NCBI RefSeq assembly: GCF_004123295.1
Contig: NZ_SDMK01000002.1
Coordinates: forward strand, 124,001 to 188,000
From: Silvibacterium dinghuense
Lineage (GTDB): Bacteria > Acidobacteriota > Terriglobia > Terriglobales > Acidobacteriaceae
DNA length: 64,000 bases
Reading direction: 5' to 3'
This document shows, one piece after another, positions 43,674-52,400 of this stretch. Numbering within the stretch: the stretch's first letter is position 1; each line of letters starts with the position of its first letter. A program made the translations under genes and the position numbers. The notes under the pieces are model-generated. The model was not told where the DNA came from. It saw only the letters and a program-made list of their open reading frames with translations, and ran no database searches.

Positions 43674-44819
43674 ATGAAAATTGCAGTTGTTCACGATTAC
43701 TTCACGCAGTCAGGTGGCGCAGAGCGCGTTGCGGAAGAGATCGCTTGTATCTTTCCATCGGCGCCAGTATTTGCTGCTGTGACCTTGCCGGAGCGGATTC
43801 CATCACGGCTGAAGGATAGAAAGTTTTTTACCTCGTGGATGCAGCGTCTGCCGTTTATGCGGCAGCTTCATCGCCTGTACTTTGCGTTTTATCCGCTGGG
43901 TGTGGAGTCGTTGGACCTCAAGGACTACGACCTGATCGTTTCGAGCTCTTCAGGTTACGGAAAAGGCGTTCATATCCGCCCAGGCGCGGTGCACGTCTGC
44001 TATTGCCATACCCCGATGCGCTGGGCTTGGGAATATGGCAACTATTCTGCACGGGAACGCCACGGTCAATTCATTCAAGCCCTGCTCAAGCCTGCCATTT
44101 CCATGCTGCGCTGGTGGGATTTTCGCGCGGCGCAGAGGCCGACTTATTTTCTGGCCAATTCAGAGAACGTTGCAGAGAAGATTCGGGCGATTTATCGCCG
44201 CGATGCAGTTGTACTGCATCCGCCTATCGATATTCATCGCTTTCGCCCGGCAGATGAGCATGAGGACTACTACCTCATCCTGGCGCGGTTGGTTTCTTAT
44301 AAGCGCATCGATCTTGCCGTAGAGGCTTGTACAAAGCTTGGTCGAAAGCTTCTGGTGATTGGCGAAGGACCGGATCGCAAACGCCTGGAGGAGATGGCTG
44401 GACCAACCATCAAGTTTCTAGGACGGCTCCCGGATGCCGATGTGGAGCGCTATGCTTCCCGCTGCCGGGCGCTGATCTTCCCTGGAGAAGAAGATTTCGG
44501 CATGGCTCCCTTGGAGATTGCATCGGCGGGCAGGCCGACGATCGCGTATCGCGCAGGCGGCGCGCTGGAAACGATCGTCGAAGGTGTGACCGGCGTCTTT
44601 TTCGATACGCAGGATGCAGCATCCGTAATGGATGCCATCGTGCACTTTGAAGAGCTGAACTGGGACTCCGAAGTGTTGCGAAAGCATGCCAGTAAATTTG
44701 GAGTGGAAGCCTTCCAGGAAGAACTGCTCCGGTTTCTGGCCCAGGTCGGCATGCCGTACGAGCAGTCGAGAGCCAATGAGACGACGGCTATGCCGCAGCT
44801 GACTCGTGCGGTCTCATAG
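43674..44819 (+). CDS. Glycosyltransferase family 4, mannosyltransferase-like
   Basis: ATG 43674 (GAGGA ten bases upstream) is preferred over ATG 43650 because relatives begin MKIAIVHDWL; here MKIAVVHDYFTQSGGAERVAEEI. The 381-aa protein contains DLIVSSSSGYGKGVHIRPGAVHVCYCHTPMRWAWEY, YFLANSENVAEKIRAIY, YLILARLVSYKRIDLAVEAC, LLVIGEGPDRKRL and FPGEEDFGMAPLEIASAGRPTIAYRAGGALETI. CYCHTPMRWAWE is characteristic of a GT4 branch that includes several mannosyl- and related transferases in EPS clusters. It closes the plus-strand arm and is followed by a strong terminator. Exact donor unproven. Confidence 0.9.
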   Translation: MKIAVVHDYFTQSGGAERVAEEIACIFPSAPVFAAVTLPERIPSRLKDRKFFTSWMQRLPFMRQLHRLYFAFYPLGVESLDLKDYDLIVSSSSGYGKGVHIRPGAVHVCYCHTPMRWAWEYGNYSARERHGQFIQALLKPAISMLRWWDFRAAQRPTYFLANSENVAEKIRAIYRRDAVVLHPPIDIHRFRPADEHEDYYLILARLVSYKRIDLAVEACTKLGRKLLVIGEGPDRKRLEEMAGPTIKFLGRLPDADVERYASRCRALIFPGEEDFGMAPLEIASAGRPTIAYRAGGALETIVEGVTGVFFDTQDAASVMDAIVHFEELNWDSEVLRKHASKFGVEAFQEELLRFLAQVGMPYEQSRANETTAMPQLTRAVS

Positions 44820-44862
44820 CGGTCTTTCCATACGGCGAGTCCTGGTCGCAAGTTTGCATAAG

Positions 44863-44895
44863 AAGCCCCGCAGATATTACCTGCGGGGCTTTTTA
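44863..44895. terminator. Intrinsic terminator closing the EPS plus-strand arm
   Basis: AAGCCCCGCAG and CTGCGGGGCTT form a perfect 11-bp stem around a 7-base loop, followed by TTTTT-rich sequence on the plus strand. It lies between convergent genes (GT4 stop 44819, tannase stop 44901), so it may work both ways. Confidence 0.93.
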
Positions 44896-44900
44896 TGGAT

Positions 44901-46520
44901 TCAGTGTGGAAGCTGGCAAGTGAAGCTGGCGGCTTTATTCGGGTTCCCCTTGCCGCTATAGTGAGGCTGCTTAGGATAAGCGCAGAGCGGGCGGCTCATC
45001 GTAATAGCCGGCTTATGGTTCGCGCCAGGTTCGATTTTTTCGGCAATCACTGTCTCCGGTGCCGGGCCATGATCCACCCAGTTTTCGAGTGCGCGATAGA
45101 GATTGTGGGCCGCGTCGTCCGGTCCTGAGCCAGGCATCCATCCAAACTGGCCAAAGCTGCTGGGGCCGGGGCCGTTCATGCAGTGCTGCATACCAGGGAC
45201 GAGAAAGAGCCGGACATAGGAGGATGAGGTCGGATCGATCTTCGTGACAGTCTCGTAGTACTGAATGGTGCTGAGTGGAGAGATGGCCGGATCATTCCAT
45301 CCGTGATAGAGGATGAGTTTCCCGCCGCGTGCCGCGAAGGGGCGGAGATCGGGATCCGATGCGTTGAGATCGCGAGCGGTCTTCGACATGGCATCGTTGA
45401 TCGCCTTGTCGAGCTCGAAGGTTTTCCAGTCCCAATTGGGGTCTTCGTAGACCATGTTGGAGAAATAGTGCAGGCCGAAAGCAATCCCCAGGCTCTGTCC
45501 GGGCTTTGGACCGTAGATCCAGGTTGACCATCCGCCAGGACCGAGTTCGCCGCCGGGGAGTGTCTGCGGGTAGATGAGGTTCCCGGCATTGTCCAAGGTG
45601 GGCGCATAGAGAGATCTGAGGTTCTCGACCTGGGGTCGCGTAAGGCAGGCATCCGTTTTTGCGCCTTTGCAGAGGAGCGTCTCCGGATCGAAATGGCAGG
45701 CGCGCGGGTCATTGAGGATACCGTCCTTCAGGCCGTCTTTTGCATCGCATGCCTTGAGAACGGCAGAGGCAACGATGGCAACCTTCGCGGGCGGAATATA
45801 GCTGGATGGCTCGGAGAGCATCGCCTTGGCCTTCTTCATGCCGGCGGTGACAAGGTTTGTCCAGAGATAGGCCGGCGCGCCGGCGAGGATGCCGTCATAG
45901 TCGGCAGGGAAGCGCTGAGCTTCCATGAGAGCTTCACGCCCGCCATCGGAACAGGATGCGAAGTAAGAATGCGCAGGCGATTGTCCGTAGAAAGCGGTGA
46001 TGACATCCTTGGCGCGAAGGGTCATGAGATGGACGGCGCGGTATCCGAAGTCGGCAATCTTCTCAGGATGATGAAGCGCCCAGGAAGCGTCCGTGCTGTC
46101 GCCGGTGTGGCCGGTATCTGTGTCTGCGGTGGCATATCCTTGCGAGACGGAGAGCGCCATGAGGCTGTAGTAGAAAGAGCCGGCAAAGCCGCCGTTGCCC
46201 TGGCCGCGAAACTTGCCGTTCCATGCGGTGCGCGTAAGCGGCAGCCAGACCTCGATACGGATGTTGGAGTCGGATGTAGGCGTGGATGCGATCTGAATGC
46301 GGCAGAAAGCGGGAAGGCTTTTGTAAACGGCTGCATCCTGCGGTGAGGGCGGATCACCCGCAGGCAGGAAGACTCCGGCGGCGACGATGGAGGCATCGGT
46401 GACACGAGCGTCGCTGAGCGAGAGACTGGTAAGGCGGGAGCAGGCAGAGGACGATTGCTGAGCGAAGGCAATGGCGGGCAGAGTGAAAAGAAGTGCAAAG
46501 AGCAGCGGCCGGCGAGGCAT
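44901..46520 (-). CDS. Tannase/feruloyl esterase family exported hydrolase
   Basis: ATG 46520 begins the Sec signal MPRRPLLFALLFTLPAIAFAQ; an upstream extension to 46661 lacks signal features. The 539-aa enzyme shows the family's CS-D-HC arrangement: Cys190-Ser191 in ASCSDGGREAL (nucleophile elbow), Asp410 in YHGWNDPAI and His446-Cys447 in GMQHCMNGPGP, where the two cysteines form a disulfide linking the catalytic Ser and His. GKFRGQGNGGFAG and AGAPAYLW are other conserved blocks. Members cleave galloyl, feruloyl or related aromatic esters from plant material, fitting a plant-litter lifestyle. It appears monocistronic. Exact ester specificity is not predictable. Confidence 0.92.
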   Translation of the reverse strand: MPRRPLLFALLFTLPAIAFAQQSSSACSRLTSLSLSDARVTDASIVAAGVFLPAGDPPSPQDAAVYKSLPAFCRIQIASTPTSDSNIRIEVWLPLTRTAWNGKFRGQGNGGFAGSFYYSLMALSVSQGYATADTDTGHTGDSTDASWALHHPEKIADFGYRAVHLMTLRAKDVITAFYGQSPAHSYFASCSDGGREALMEAQRFPADYDGILAGAPAYLWTNLVTAGMKKAKAMLSEPSSYIPPAKVAIVASAVLKACDAKDGLKDGILNDPRACHFDPETLLCKGAKTDACLTRPQVENLRSLYAPTLDNAGNLIYPQTLPGGELGPGGWSTWIYGPKPGQSLGIAFGLHYFSNMVYEDPNWDWKTFELDKAINDAMSKTARDLNASDPDLRPFAARGGKLILYHGWNDPAISPLSTIQYYETVTKIDPTSSSYVRLFLVPGMQHCMNGPGPSSFGQFGWMPGSGPDDAAHNLYRALENWVDHGPAPETVIAEKIEPGANHKPAITMSRPLCAYPKQPHYSGKGNPNKAASFTCQLPH

Positions 46521-46602
46521 GTGTTCCGACTCCGTCAGACGTTGACACTGCGGGAGAATGCTGTGGCCCTCTGGGAAGGCCCGGATACAGATCAGCTTGT
46601 TG

Positions 46603-46860
46603 CTAGAGGGAATCCGGGCAGGAACCGAATTTTTGCTCGAGGGCCGCGACATCGTCGGCATTCTTCGATCGCCAGGTCTCTTCTTTCCACTTTTTTACTT
46701 CAGGCGCACCGCTGGTCTCGAGCTCCTGGTAGACGTAGCTCAAAACCCGGTCGAGGGGTTCTTCGACCCACGTATTACCTTGACCGTGGACGCGGGTTGC
46801 GCCTTTTTCCCATCCGCGCGGTGTCAGGTGCCACTCGGTCCATTCTTTTCTTAGAGGCAT
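46603..46860 (-). CDS. Small conserved-looking cytoplasmic protein, function unknown
   Basis: ATG 46860 has AAGGAG seven bases upstream, a strong start signal. The 85-aa product is charged and Trp-rich (MPLRKEWTEWHLTPRGWEKG, VLSYVYQELE, VKKWKEETWRS) with no signal or membrane helix. It lies between the tannase gene (same strand) and the divergent metallo-hydrolase. I know no function. The good ribosome-binding site and regular codon usage make it a likely real gene. Confidence 0.7.
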   Translation of the reverse strand: MPLRKEWTEWHLTPRGWEKGATRVHGQGNTWVEEPLDRVLSYVYQELETSGAPEVKKWKEETWRSKNADDVAALEQKFGSCPDSL

Positions 46861-46956
46861 GGAAGTCTCCTTCAAATGCGGTTAACCGTGTCATTGTAAC
46901 CCGGGTAGGGCAGGTGGATATGGGTGACACGAAAGGGTATGGAGGAGAATAGAAAC

Positions 46957-47583
46957 ATGATTTTCGAGACCTTTCCGGTGGGACCGCTGCAATGCAACTG
47001 CTCAATCGTGGGTGATGAGACGACGCGCGAAGCGATGGTCATCGACCCGGGAGAAAATATCCCGACTATTCTTGCCCGGCTGGCGCATCACGGGTTGACT
47101 CTGAAGCAAATCGTAGTGACACATGGGCATATCGATCATGTGGGGGGTGCGTTGAAGCTGAAGCGGGCGACGGGAGCGCCTGTGCTGATGAATCAGCGGG
47201 ACATGGAGCAACTGGCGCTCATGGGCGAGCAGGCGGCATGGCTGGGTGTTGAGACGCCAGAGGTCGCTGAGCCGGATGTAAGCGCGGAAGATGGGATGGT
47301 GGTGGGCATCGCGAATCATGCCGCCCAGGTCATCGCGACCCCGGGCCACACGCAGGGCTCGATTTGCCTGCACTTTGTGCCCGAGCATTTGTTGATTGCC
47401 GGAGATACGTTATTTGCAGGATCGATCGGACGCACGGACCTGCCGGGCGGGAATCCGCGGCAGATTCTTACGTCCATTCATGATCGTCTGCTGACCCTGC
47501 CGGGCGAGACAAAGGTGATCGCAGGACATGGCGCACCGACAACGATCGAACGCGAAACGAAGGGAAATCCGTTTCTCCGCTGA
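46957..47583 (+). CDS. Metallo-beta-lactamase-fold hydrolase, glyoxalase II-like
   Basis: ATG 46957 is chosen over 46924 because GGAGGA lies ten bases upstream and relatives start at MIFETFPVGPLQCN. The 208-aa protein has the metal-binding signature THGHIDHVGG (His56, His58, Asp60, His61), a third His in PGHTQGS, an Asp in IAGDTLF and a final His in AGHGAPT, the complete two-zinc set. Small proteins of this kind act as hydroxyacylglutathione hydrolase or persulfide dioxygenase relatives and are widespread housekeeping enzymes. Substrate cannot be fixed from sequence. It is monocistronic on the plus strand. Confidence 0.9.
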   Translation: MIFETFPVGPLQCNCSIVGDETTREAMVIDPGENIPTILARLAHHGLTLKQIVVTHGHIDHVGGALKLKRATGAPVLMNQRDMEQLALMGEQAAWLGVETPEVAEPDVSAEDGMVVGIANHAAQVIATPGHTQGSICLHFVPEHLLIAGDTLFAGSIGRTDLPGGNPRQILTSIHDRLLTLPGETKVIAGHGAPTTIERETKGNPFLR

Positions 47584-47618
47584 GGAAACCGTCGAAGTAA
47601 CGGCTGGAGTGCGCCGGG

Positions 47619-48473
47619 TTATTGTGGCTGCTGGTCCGTCTGCTGCTGCGATTGCTGGTCCGTCGTCTGTTGCTGCTGCTGGCGCATCTGCTGCAGCTCC
47701 TGGAACATCTGCTGCGGGGTACGGACGCCGTTTGCGCTGCCTGGAGTGGTCGCTGCCGGAGGCGCGGGTTGCGGCGGTTGCTGAGGGGTATCGTCTTGCT
47801 GCGGCGGTGTGTTGTCATCGTCATCTGCCGCCTGATTGACCGCAGGATGCGAGGCGTTCATCGCAGGTGTGGGTGCGGCGCCGCGCGGAGAAAGCGTGAT
47901 CTGGCTTGGCATGCCGGCGGAGGTCTTTCCGAACATCACAATGTTGTAGCCGGAGCCTTCCAGGAGCTCGGTGATAACGTCGCGGGGGTCGCCGGGGCCG
48001 TAGACGCCGAAGACGCGTTCATCCTTGCTCAATCCGTCGATGTTTGTACCGCTGGAGGAGGCAACCTGCTGCAGAATGGCGGTGAGGCTGGAATTGTTGG
48101 CCTGGATGCTGAGCTTGCCGGCCTGGATGCTGACTTTTGCAGGCTGTGATGGCTGGGTCAGGAGGGAAGGGGCAGTGGCGTTTGCCGGCGCGGCGGTTGC
48201 AGGCGTCTGGGTTGGCGCCGCTGCACGCGGTTGCGAAGCCGTAGCGCCAGCCTGAGGATGCGGATGAAATCCTGGCTGTGGATAGGTTCCGGGGGACTGC
48301 ATGACCTGCGCGGAAATAGAAAGGGATGCGACGGAAAGCAGAGTCGAGGCCAGGGCAAGCCGGGATAGGGCTTTGTGCAGAGAGTAGCGGCGGTGCTGAG
48401 GAGTTCTGCGGAGCATAAGGGAATATCGGCTGGCCTTCCGGGTGGAATGAGTCTGCTGAGGAGGCGAACTCAC
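47619..48473 (-). CDS. Exported protein with STN-like domain and Gln-rich tail
   Basis: A GTG at 48473 (GAGAGGG upstream) gives 284 aa; ATG 48416 would shorten it by 19 and has no clear Shine-Dalgarno site. A Sec-type signal lies at about 35-55. A Pro/Ala-rich linker leads to an STN-like secretin/TonB short domain (about 112-180; VSIQAGKLSIQANNSSLTAILQQVASSSGTNIDGL, VFGVYGPGDPRDVITELLEGSGYNIVM). The C-terminus (about 205-284) is low-complexity Pro/Gln, ending in runs of Gln. STN domains interact with sugars, peptides or anti-sigma factors. Without a barrel or secretin domain this is an orphan STN protein of unknown role. Confidence 0.75.
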   Translation of the reverse strand: MSSPPQQTHSTRKASRYSLMLRRTPQHRRYSLHKALSRLALASTLLSVASLSISAQVMQSPGTYPQPGFHPHPQAGATASQPRAAAPTQTPATAAPANATAPSLLTQPSQPAKVSIQAGKLSIQANNSSLTAILQQVASSSGTNIDGLSKDERVFGVYGPGDPRDVITELLEGSGYNIVMFGKTSAGMPSQITLSPRGAAPTPAMNASHPAVNQAADDDDNTPPQQDDTPQQPPQPAPPAATTPGSANGVRTPQQMFQELQQMRQQQQQTTDQQSQQQTDQQPQ

Positions 48474-48517
48474 CCAGGCCCTCTCTGTACTAGACTAGCA
48501 GTGGTTCCGGTTCGCTC

Positions 48518-49591
48518 ATGATTGTTGCCGACCGGACCTTTTTCATTATGCGCCTGATTCGTCCGATTCTGCGGCAGGGAGCGTGGCAGAGATGCCCGCA
48601 TGTGGTCAGCACGGCGTGCTGGTTGCTGGGGCTGGTTACGACTTTACTGGCGGTGCAGCCAGCCTGGTCTGTAACCTGCACGACCGAGAGCCAGATGAAC
48701 AATGCGCAGCGCGCAGAGTATGTGCGGGCGTTGCGTGAACTGGAAGCGCCGATCCTGGCCGGGAACTCGGGCGCGGTCAAAGCGATGACGATCCCCGCGG
48801 TTGCATCTTCCTTCGATGGCATCGCACAAAGCATTGAGACATTGAGTCCACAAATTCAGGGCGGCACCTTCACCGTCAGCGGCATGTACCTGCTCAACGC
48901 GACAGACCTGAAGGGTGGCGAAGAGGAGACGCAGTTCTTCTGCTCGGTGAACGGCTCGTCGCTGGTGGTGACGGTGACCATTCCGCAATTGCCGCCGGGA
49001 ACATATCTGCTGGCTCTGCTGCATGCAACAGGAGTGGAGCATCCGCAGCAGGTTTCGATGATTCTGCAGCAGGATGCAGGGGCCTGGAAACTGGCAGGCT
49101 TCTTTGCGCGTCCCATGAGCCTGGGCGGGCGGGAAGGTGTCTGGTACTGGATGCAGGCCCGCCAATATAGCCAGAAGAAGCAGGATTGGCCTGCGTATTT
49201 CTACTACCAGACTGCGGCTTTTCTGCTGACGCCGGTGGATTTTCTCTCCAGCCCGAATTTCGAAAAACTGCAGAAGGAAACCCAGTCTGTCCGTCCGCCA
49301 GACCTGCCCGGAGCGGAGCCGATGAAGCTGGCGGCCGCCGGCGGAAAGACCTTCGAGATCACCGCGCTGCGAACGGACAGCTTCAGCGGAGAGCTGGATC
49401 TGGTGGTGAACTATAAGACAGCAAGCGTAGCTGATCCGGCAGCGGTCCGGACGGAGATACTGGAGCTGATGAAGACATTGCTACTCGCTCATCCGGAGCT
49501 GCGCGGAGCATTCCACGGGCTATGGGTATATGCCGAGGCCCCGGGCCGGCAGCCATTTGCGATTGAGCTGCCGATGGGGCAGATCTCCTGA
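48518..49591 (+). CDS. Exported protein of unknown family
   Basis: The 357-aa frame starts at ATG 48518; ATG 48548 (MRLIRPILRQ) is another possible start. A hydrophobic segment (about 30-50; STACWLLGLVTTLLAVQPAWS) acts as signal or anchor, followed by CTTESQMN. The body has helical (YVRALRELEAPILAGNSGAVKAM) and beta-rich parts (TFTVSGMYLLNATDL, LVVTVTIPQLPPGTYLLAL), then WYWMQARQYSQKKQDWPAYFYYQTAAFLLTP, a TPR-like helical pair. I do not recognise a named domain. It is divergent from the STN-like gene with only 44 bp between, so they may share regulation. Confidence 0.72.
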   Translation: MIVADRTFFIMRLIRPILRQGAWQRCPHVVSTACWLLGLVTTLLAVQPAWSVTCTTESQMNNAQRAEYVRALRELEAPILAGNSGAVKAMTIPAVASSFDGIAQSIETLSPQIQGGTFTVSGMYLLNATDLKGGEEETQFFCSVNGSSLVVTVTIPQLPPGTYLLALLHATGVEHPQQVSMILQQDAGAWKLAGFFARPMSLGGREGVWYWMQARQYSQKKQDWPAYFYYQTAAFLLTPVDFLSSPNFEKLQKETQSVRPPDLPGAEPMKLAAAGGKTFEITALRTDSFSGELDLVVNYKTASVADPAAVRTEILELMKTLLLAHPELRGAFHGLWVYAEAPGRQPFAIELPMGQIS

Positions 49592-49768
49592 GCAGGTTCA
49601 TGATCGGGGCTCTGGAGGATAAGGCAAGCAGGAAATGGTTTTCTTTGAGTATGATTGCGGCATCTTCATCATGAAATCGAACGTGGAATGTGGCGCCTGG
49701 CATGCTGCCGCAGCAGCGAGAGCAACAATGAACCGTCTGTGGATGATTAAGGGAAGGATTCCTGCGGA

Positions 49769-50425
49769 ATGAGCCAGACAACGGACAAGAATTTCTTCCA
49801 GGCCGTCGCGCAGAGGCGGGCTACGCCGAGCTTTGAGGCGACGCCGGTGCCGGAAGGAGACCTGCAGCGGATTCTGGATGCAGGTCTGCATGCGCCCTCG
49901 GGCTACAACATGCAGCCCTGGCGCTTTGTGGTCGTGCGCAATGCGGAGCAGAGGCGGAAGCTGCGCGCGGCAGCCTTCAACCAGGCGAAGGTAGAAGAGG
50001 CTCCGGTCGTGATTGTGGCCTGCGGCGACGCAGACGGGTGGCGCAACGGTGATCTGGATGAGATGCTGCGCATGGGGCGCGAGGGCGGCATGCCGGAGAA
50101 CTACGCCGAGCAGGCTCGGCTGAATATTCCGAACTATCTCTCCGAGCATCCGAACATCACGGCATGGCTGGAGCGCCAGGTGATGCTGGCTTTCACCACC
50201 ATGATGTGGGCGGCGGAGGTGCTGGGCTACGATACAGCGCCGATGGAAGGCTTCGAGGAGAAGAAGGTGATCGAGACATTGAAGCTGCCGCTGAGCTATC
50301 ACGTGGTGGCTCTGCTGGGGATCGGGAAGCTGCGCGGCCATGACAAGTTTCATGGCGGGCGCTTCAACGGGGCGCGTACGGTCTTCGATGGCGAATACGG
50401 CAAGCCGCTTCGTTTCGGATCGTAA
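49769..50425 (+). CDS. Nitroreductase-family flavoprotein
   Basis: The 218-aa protein shows the FMN-dependent nitroreductase fold: FFQAVAQRRATPSFEATPVPEGDLQRILDAGLHAPSGYNMQPWRFVVV (FMN-binding first third), VVIVACGD, then MLAFTTMMWAAEVLGYDTAPMEGFEEKKV and VVALLGIGKLRG. Family members reduce nitro compounds, quinones or enones with NAD(P)H; physiological substrate is usually unknown. Start ATG 49769 follows GGAAGGATT. It precedes the Nudix gene by 30 bp, so the two are probably cotranscribed. Confidence 0.9.
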   Translation: MSQTTDKNFFQAVAQRRATPSFEATPVPEGDLQRILDAGLHAPSGYNMQPWRFVVVRNAEQRRKLRAAAFNQAKVEEAPVVIVACGDADGWRNGDLDEMLRMGREGGMPENYAEQARLNIPNYLSEHPNITAWLERQVMLAFTTMMWAAEVLGYDTAPMEGFEEKKVIETLKLPLSYHVVALLGIGKLRGHDKFHGGRFNGARTVFDGEYGKPLRFGS

Positions 50426-50455
50426 TGCGAATAGCGCGTATCGAGGACTAAAAAA

Positions 50456-50893
50456 TTGAGCAGGGAGTATCCGCAGGCGCCGATGGTAGGCGTCGGTGCG
50501 GTGGTGCTGGATGGCGAACGGGTGCTGCTGATCCGGCGTGGCAAGGAGCCGATGAAGGGGCAGTGGTCGCTACCGGGCGGCGCTCTCGAAGTCGGTGAGA
50601 CGCTAGCCCAGGGCGCTCAGCGCGAGACCCGGGAAGAGACCGGCCTCGAAGTTGAACCGCTGGCTATGGTTGAGGTGCTGGACCGTATCTCGCGCGATGA
50701 CGCAGGACGGGTGCAATACCACTACGTGCTGGTCGACTTCCTGTGCCAGGTGACGGGCGGTAAGCTCAAGCCGGGCAGCGACGCATCGGAGGTGCGATGG
50801 GCGCGGCGCAATGAGCTGGAAGGAGTGGCGGAATTCACGGTCGCGGTAATCGAGAAGGGTTTTCGATTGCGAGAGACACTCGCCGGGAAATAA
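50456..50893 (+). CDS. Nudix hydrolase
   Basis: The 145-aa protein starts at TTG 50456 with GAGGA nine bases upstream; ATG 50483 is an alternative. The Nudix box is complete at residues 42-64 (Gly42, Glu48, Arg56-Glu57, Glu60-Glu61, Gly63): G-x5-E-x7-RETREETGL. VGVGAVVLDGERVLLIRRGKEPMKGQWSLPGG is the typical front. It hydrolyses nucleoside-diphosphate derivatives or sugar/ADP-linked metabolites, possibly an ADP-ribose-type or oxidised nucleotide substrate. It closes the nitroreductase-Nudix unit and is followed by a bidirectional terminator. Confidence 0.92.
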   Translation: MSREYPQAPMVGVGAVVLDGERVLLIRRGKEPMKGQWSLPGGALEVGETLAQGAQRETREETGLEVEPLAMVEVLDRISRDDAGRVQYHYVLVDFLCQVTGGKLKPGSDASEVRWARRNELEGVAEFTVAVIEKGFRLRETLAGK

Positions 50894-50894
50894 A

Positions 50895-50918
50895 AAGGGC
50901 AGCCGGATGGCTGCCCTT
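50895..50918. terminator. Bidirectional intrinsic terminator
   Basis: AAGGGCAGCC and GGCTGCCCTT form a perfect 10-bp stem around GGAT. It lies between the Nudix stop (50893) and the convergent purB stop (50937); A and T runs on both sides fit use in both directions. Confidence 0.9.
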
Positions 50919-50936
50919 CGTTCTGCGTGGTTGTTC

Positions 50937-52247
50937 TTAGTCTTTGATCACACGATCGAAGATCGCATCGACATTCGAGAGCTGGCGGCGGTAGTCGAAG
51001 GCCGCGGCAAGCTTCTCCGGGCTGAGGCGGCTGGTAATCGCCGGGTCGGCAGCCACGAGTTCCTTGAAGACGAGATCGTTCTGCCAGGCGTTCATGGCAT
51101 GGCTCTGTACCAGCCGGTACGCGTCTTCGCGAAGCATGCCGGATTCGGCGAGATCGAGCAGCAGCTGGCCGGAGAAGATCAGGCCGCCGGTTGATTCGAG
51201 ATTCTTCATCATCCGATCGGGGTAAACGAGCAGCTTGTCGATGAGATTCGTCGTCTTGGCCAGCAGATAATCGGTCAGGATGGTCGAGTCGGGGAAGATA
51301 ACGCGCTCGGCCGAGGAGTGCGAGATGTCGCGCTCATGCCAGAGGGCTACGTTCTCGTAGGCCGTCTGCGCATTGGCGCGGACCACGCGGGCAAGGCCGC
51401 TGATCTGCTCGCAGGTGATGGGGTTGCGCTTGTGCGGCATCGCCGACGAGCCCTTCTGCTTGGGCGAGAAGTACTCTTCTGCCTCGCGCACCTCGGTGCG
51501 CTGAAGATGACGGACTTCCGTGGCAATCTTGTCGAGCGTCGCGGTGATGATCGCGAGTGCGGAGATATAGTGGGCGTGGCGATCGCGCTGGACTACCTGG
51601 GTAGCAACCGGGGCGGGCTCAAGGCCGAGCCGGGCGCAAATCTGCTCTTCATGCTCGGGCTTGAGATGGCCGAAGGTGCCCACCGCGCCCGAAAGCTTGC
51701 CGATCCGGATCTGCTCGGTGGCAGCTTCGAAGCGGGTGATGTTGCGCGTAACCTCGGCATACCAGCCCAGAAGCTTCAGGCCGAAGGTGGTGGGCTCGGC
51801 ATGAACGCCATGGGTGCGGCCGACGATGGGTGTGTGCTTGAACTCGAGAGCGCGGCGCTTGAGCGCGGCAGCCAGATCGTGAAGGTCTTCGAGAATGAGC
51901 GCCGAGGCATCCTTGAGTTGCAGAGCCTGCGCAGTGTCGACCACGTCCGTCGAGGTGAGGCCATAGTGGAACCAGCGCGACTCGGGACCGACGTGCTCGG
52001 CGACGGCCGTGGTGAAGGCGATCAGGTCGTGGCGAATCTCGGCTTCGATCTCGAGCGCTCGCTCGGCGAGCTTCGCAGGGTCGATCTGGCTGCCGCGTTC
52101 GCGGATGGCGCGTGCGGCCTCAGCCGGAACGATGCCGGCTTCCGAGAGCACTTCGCTGGCCGTGGTCTCTACTTCGAGCCACTTGCTGTACTTGTTGGCG
52201 TCGGTCCAGATCTGGCCCATGCGGGGCCGGGTATAGCGGGCGATCAA
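50937..52247 (-). CDS. purB: Adenylosuccinate lyase
   Basis: The 436-aa protein is a full-length PurB: MIARYTRPRMGQIWTDANKYSKWLEVE at the start, WFHYGLTSTDVVDTA (about 92-106), GRTHGVHAEPTTFG (about 143-156), and the superfamily signature GSSAMPHKRNP (266-276) with the catalytic Ser in the flexible loop. It cleaves SAICAR to AICAR and adenylosuccinate to AMP in purine synthesis, as a cytoplasmic homotetramer. Start ATG 52247 has GGAGGATTC upstream (AGGAGG ahead of the ATG). It appears monocistronic, with a terminator at 50895-50918. Confidence 0.98.
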   Translation of the reverse strand: MIARYTRPRMGQIWTDANKYSKWLEVETTASEVLSEAGIVPAEAARAIRERGSQIDPAKLAERALEIEAEIRHDLIAFTTAVAEHVGPESRWFHYGLTSTDVVDTAQALQLKDASALILEDLHDLAAALKRRALEFKHTPIVGRTHGVHAEPTTFGLKLLGWYAEVTRNITRFEAATEQIRIGKLSGAVGTFGHLKPEHEEQICARLGLEPAPVATQVVQRDRHAHYISALAIITATLDKIATEVRHLQRTEVREAEEYFSPKQKGSSAMPHKRNPITCEQISGLARVVRANAQTAYENVALWHERDISHSSAERVIFPDSTILTDYLLAKTTNLIDKLLVYPDRMMKNLESTGGLIFSGQLLLDLAESGMLREDAYRLVQSHAMNAWQNDLVFKELVAADPAITSRLSPEKLAAAFDYRRQLSNVDAIFDRVIKD

Positions 52248-52400
52248 TGCGAATCCTCCTGAAGTGCAAACCCTGGTCTACAAACCCTGGTGCGTAAGAA
52301 TGTTGAGCGGTGGATACCGGACTATCCATTGTATCGTTCCCGCATCCAAGGGAATGATGGGAGCTGGTCGCCCACAGGGAAGTGCTAGGAAAGGGGATTT

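Noticed and set aside
45693-46346. 217-codon plus-strand frame opposite the tannase-family gene
   Set aside because: Antisense of a gene with a complete catalytic set; no own features.
47622-47720. Repetitive CTGCTG-type tract that looked like a repeat array
   Set aside because: It encodes the Gln-rich C-terminus of the STN-like protein; it is codon-level low complexity, not CRISPR or a mobile repeat.
50987-50994. GGCGGTAG, identical to the ops element used by RfaH
   Set aside because: It lies inside purB coding sequence near its 3' end and on the strand opposite purB transcription; not upstream of any polysaccharide gene.
51318-52262. 314-codon plus-strand frame opposite purB
   Set aside because: purB is unmistakable on the other strand, and this frame has no recognisable domain.
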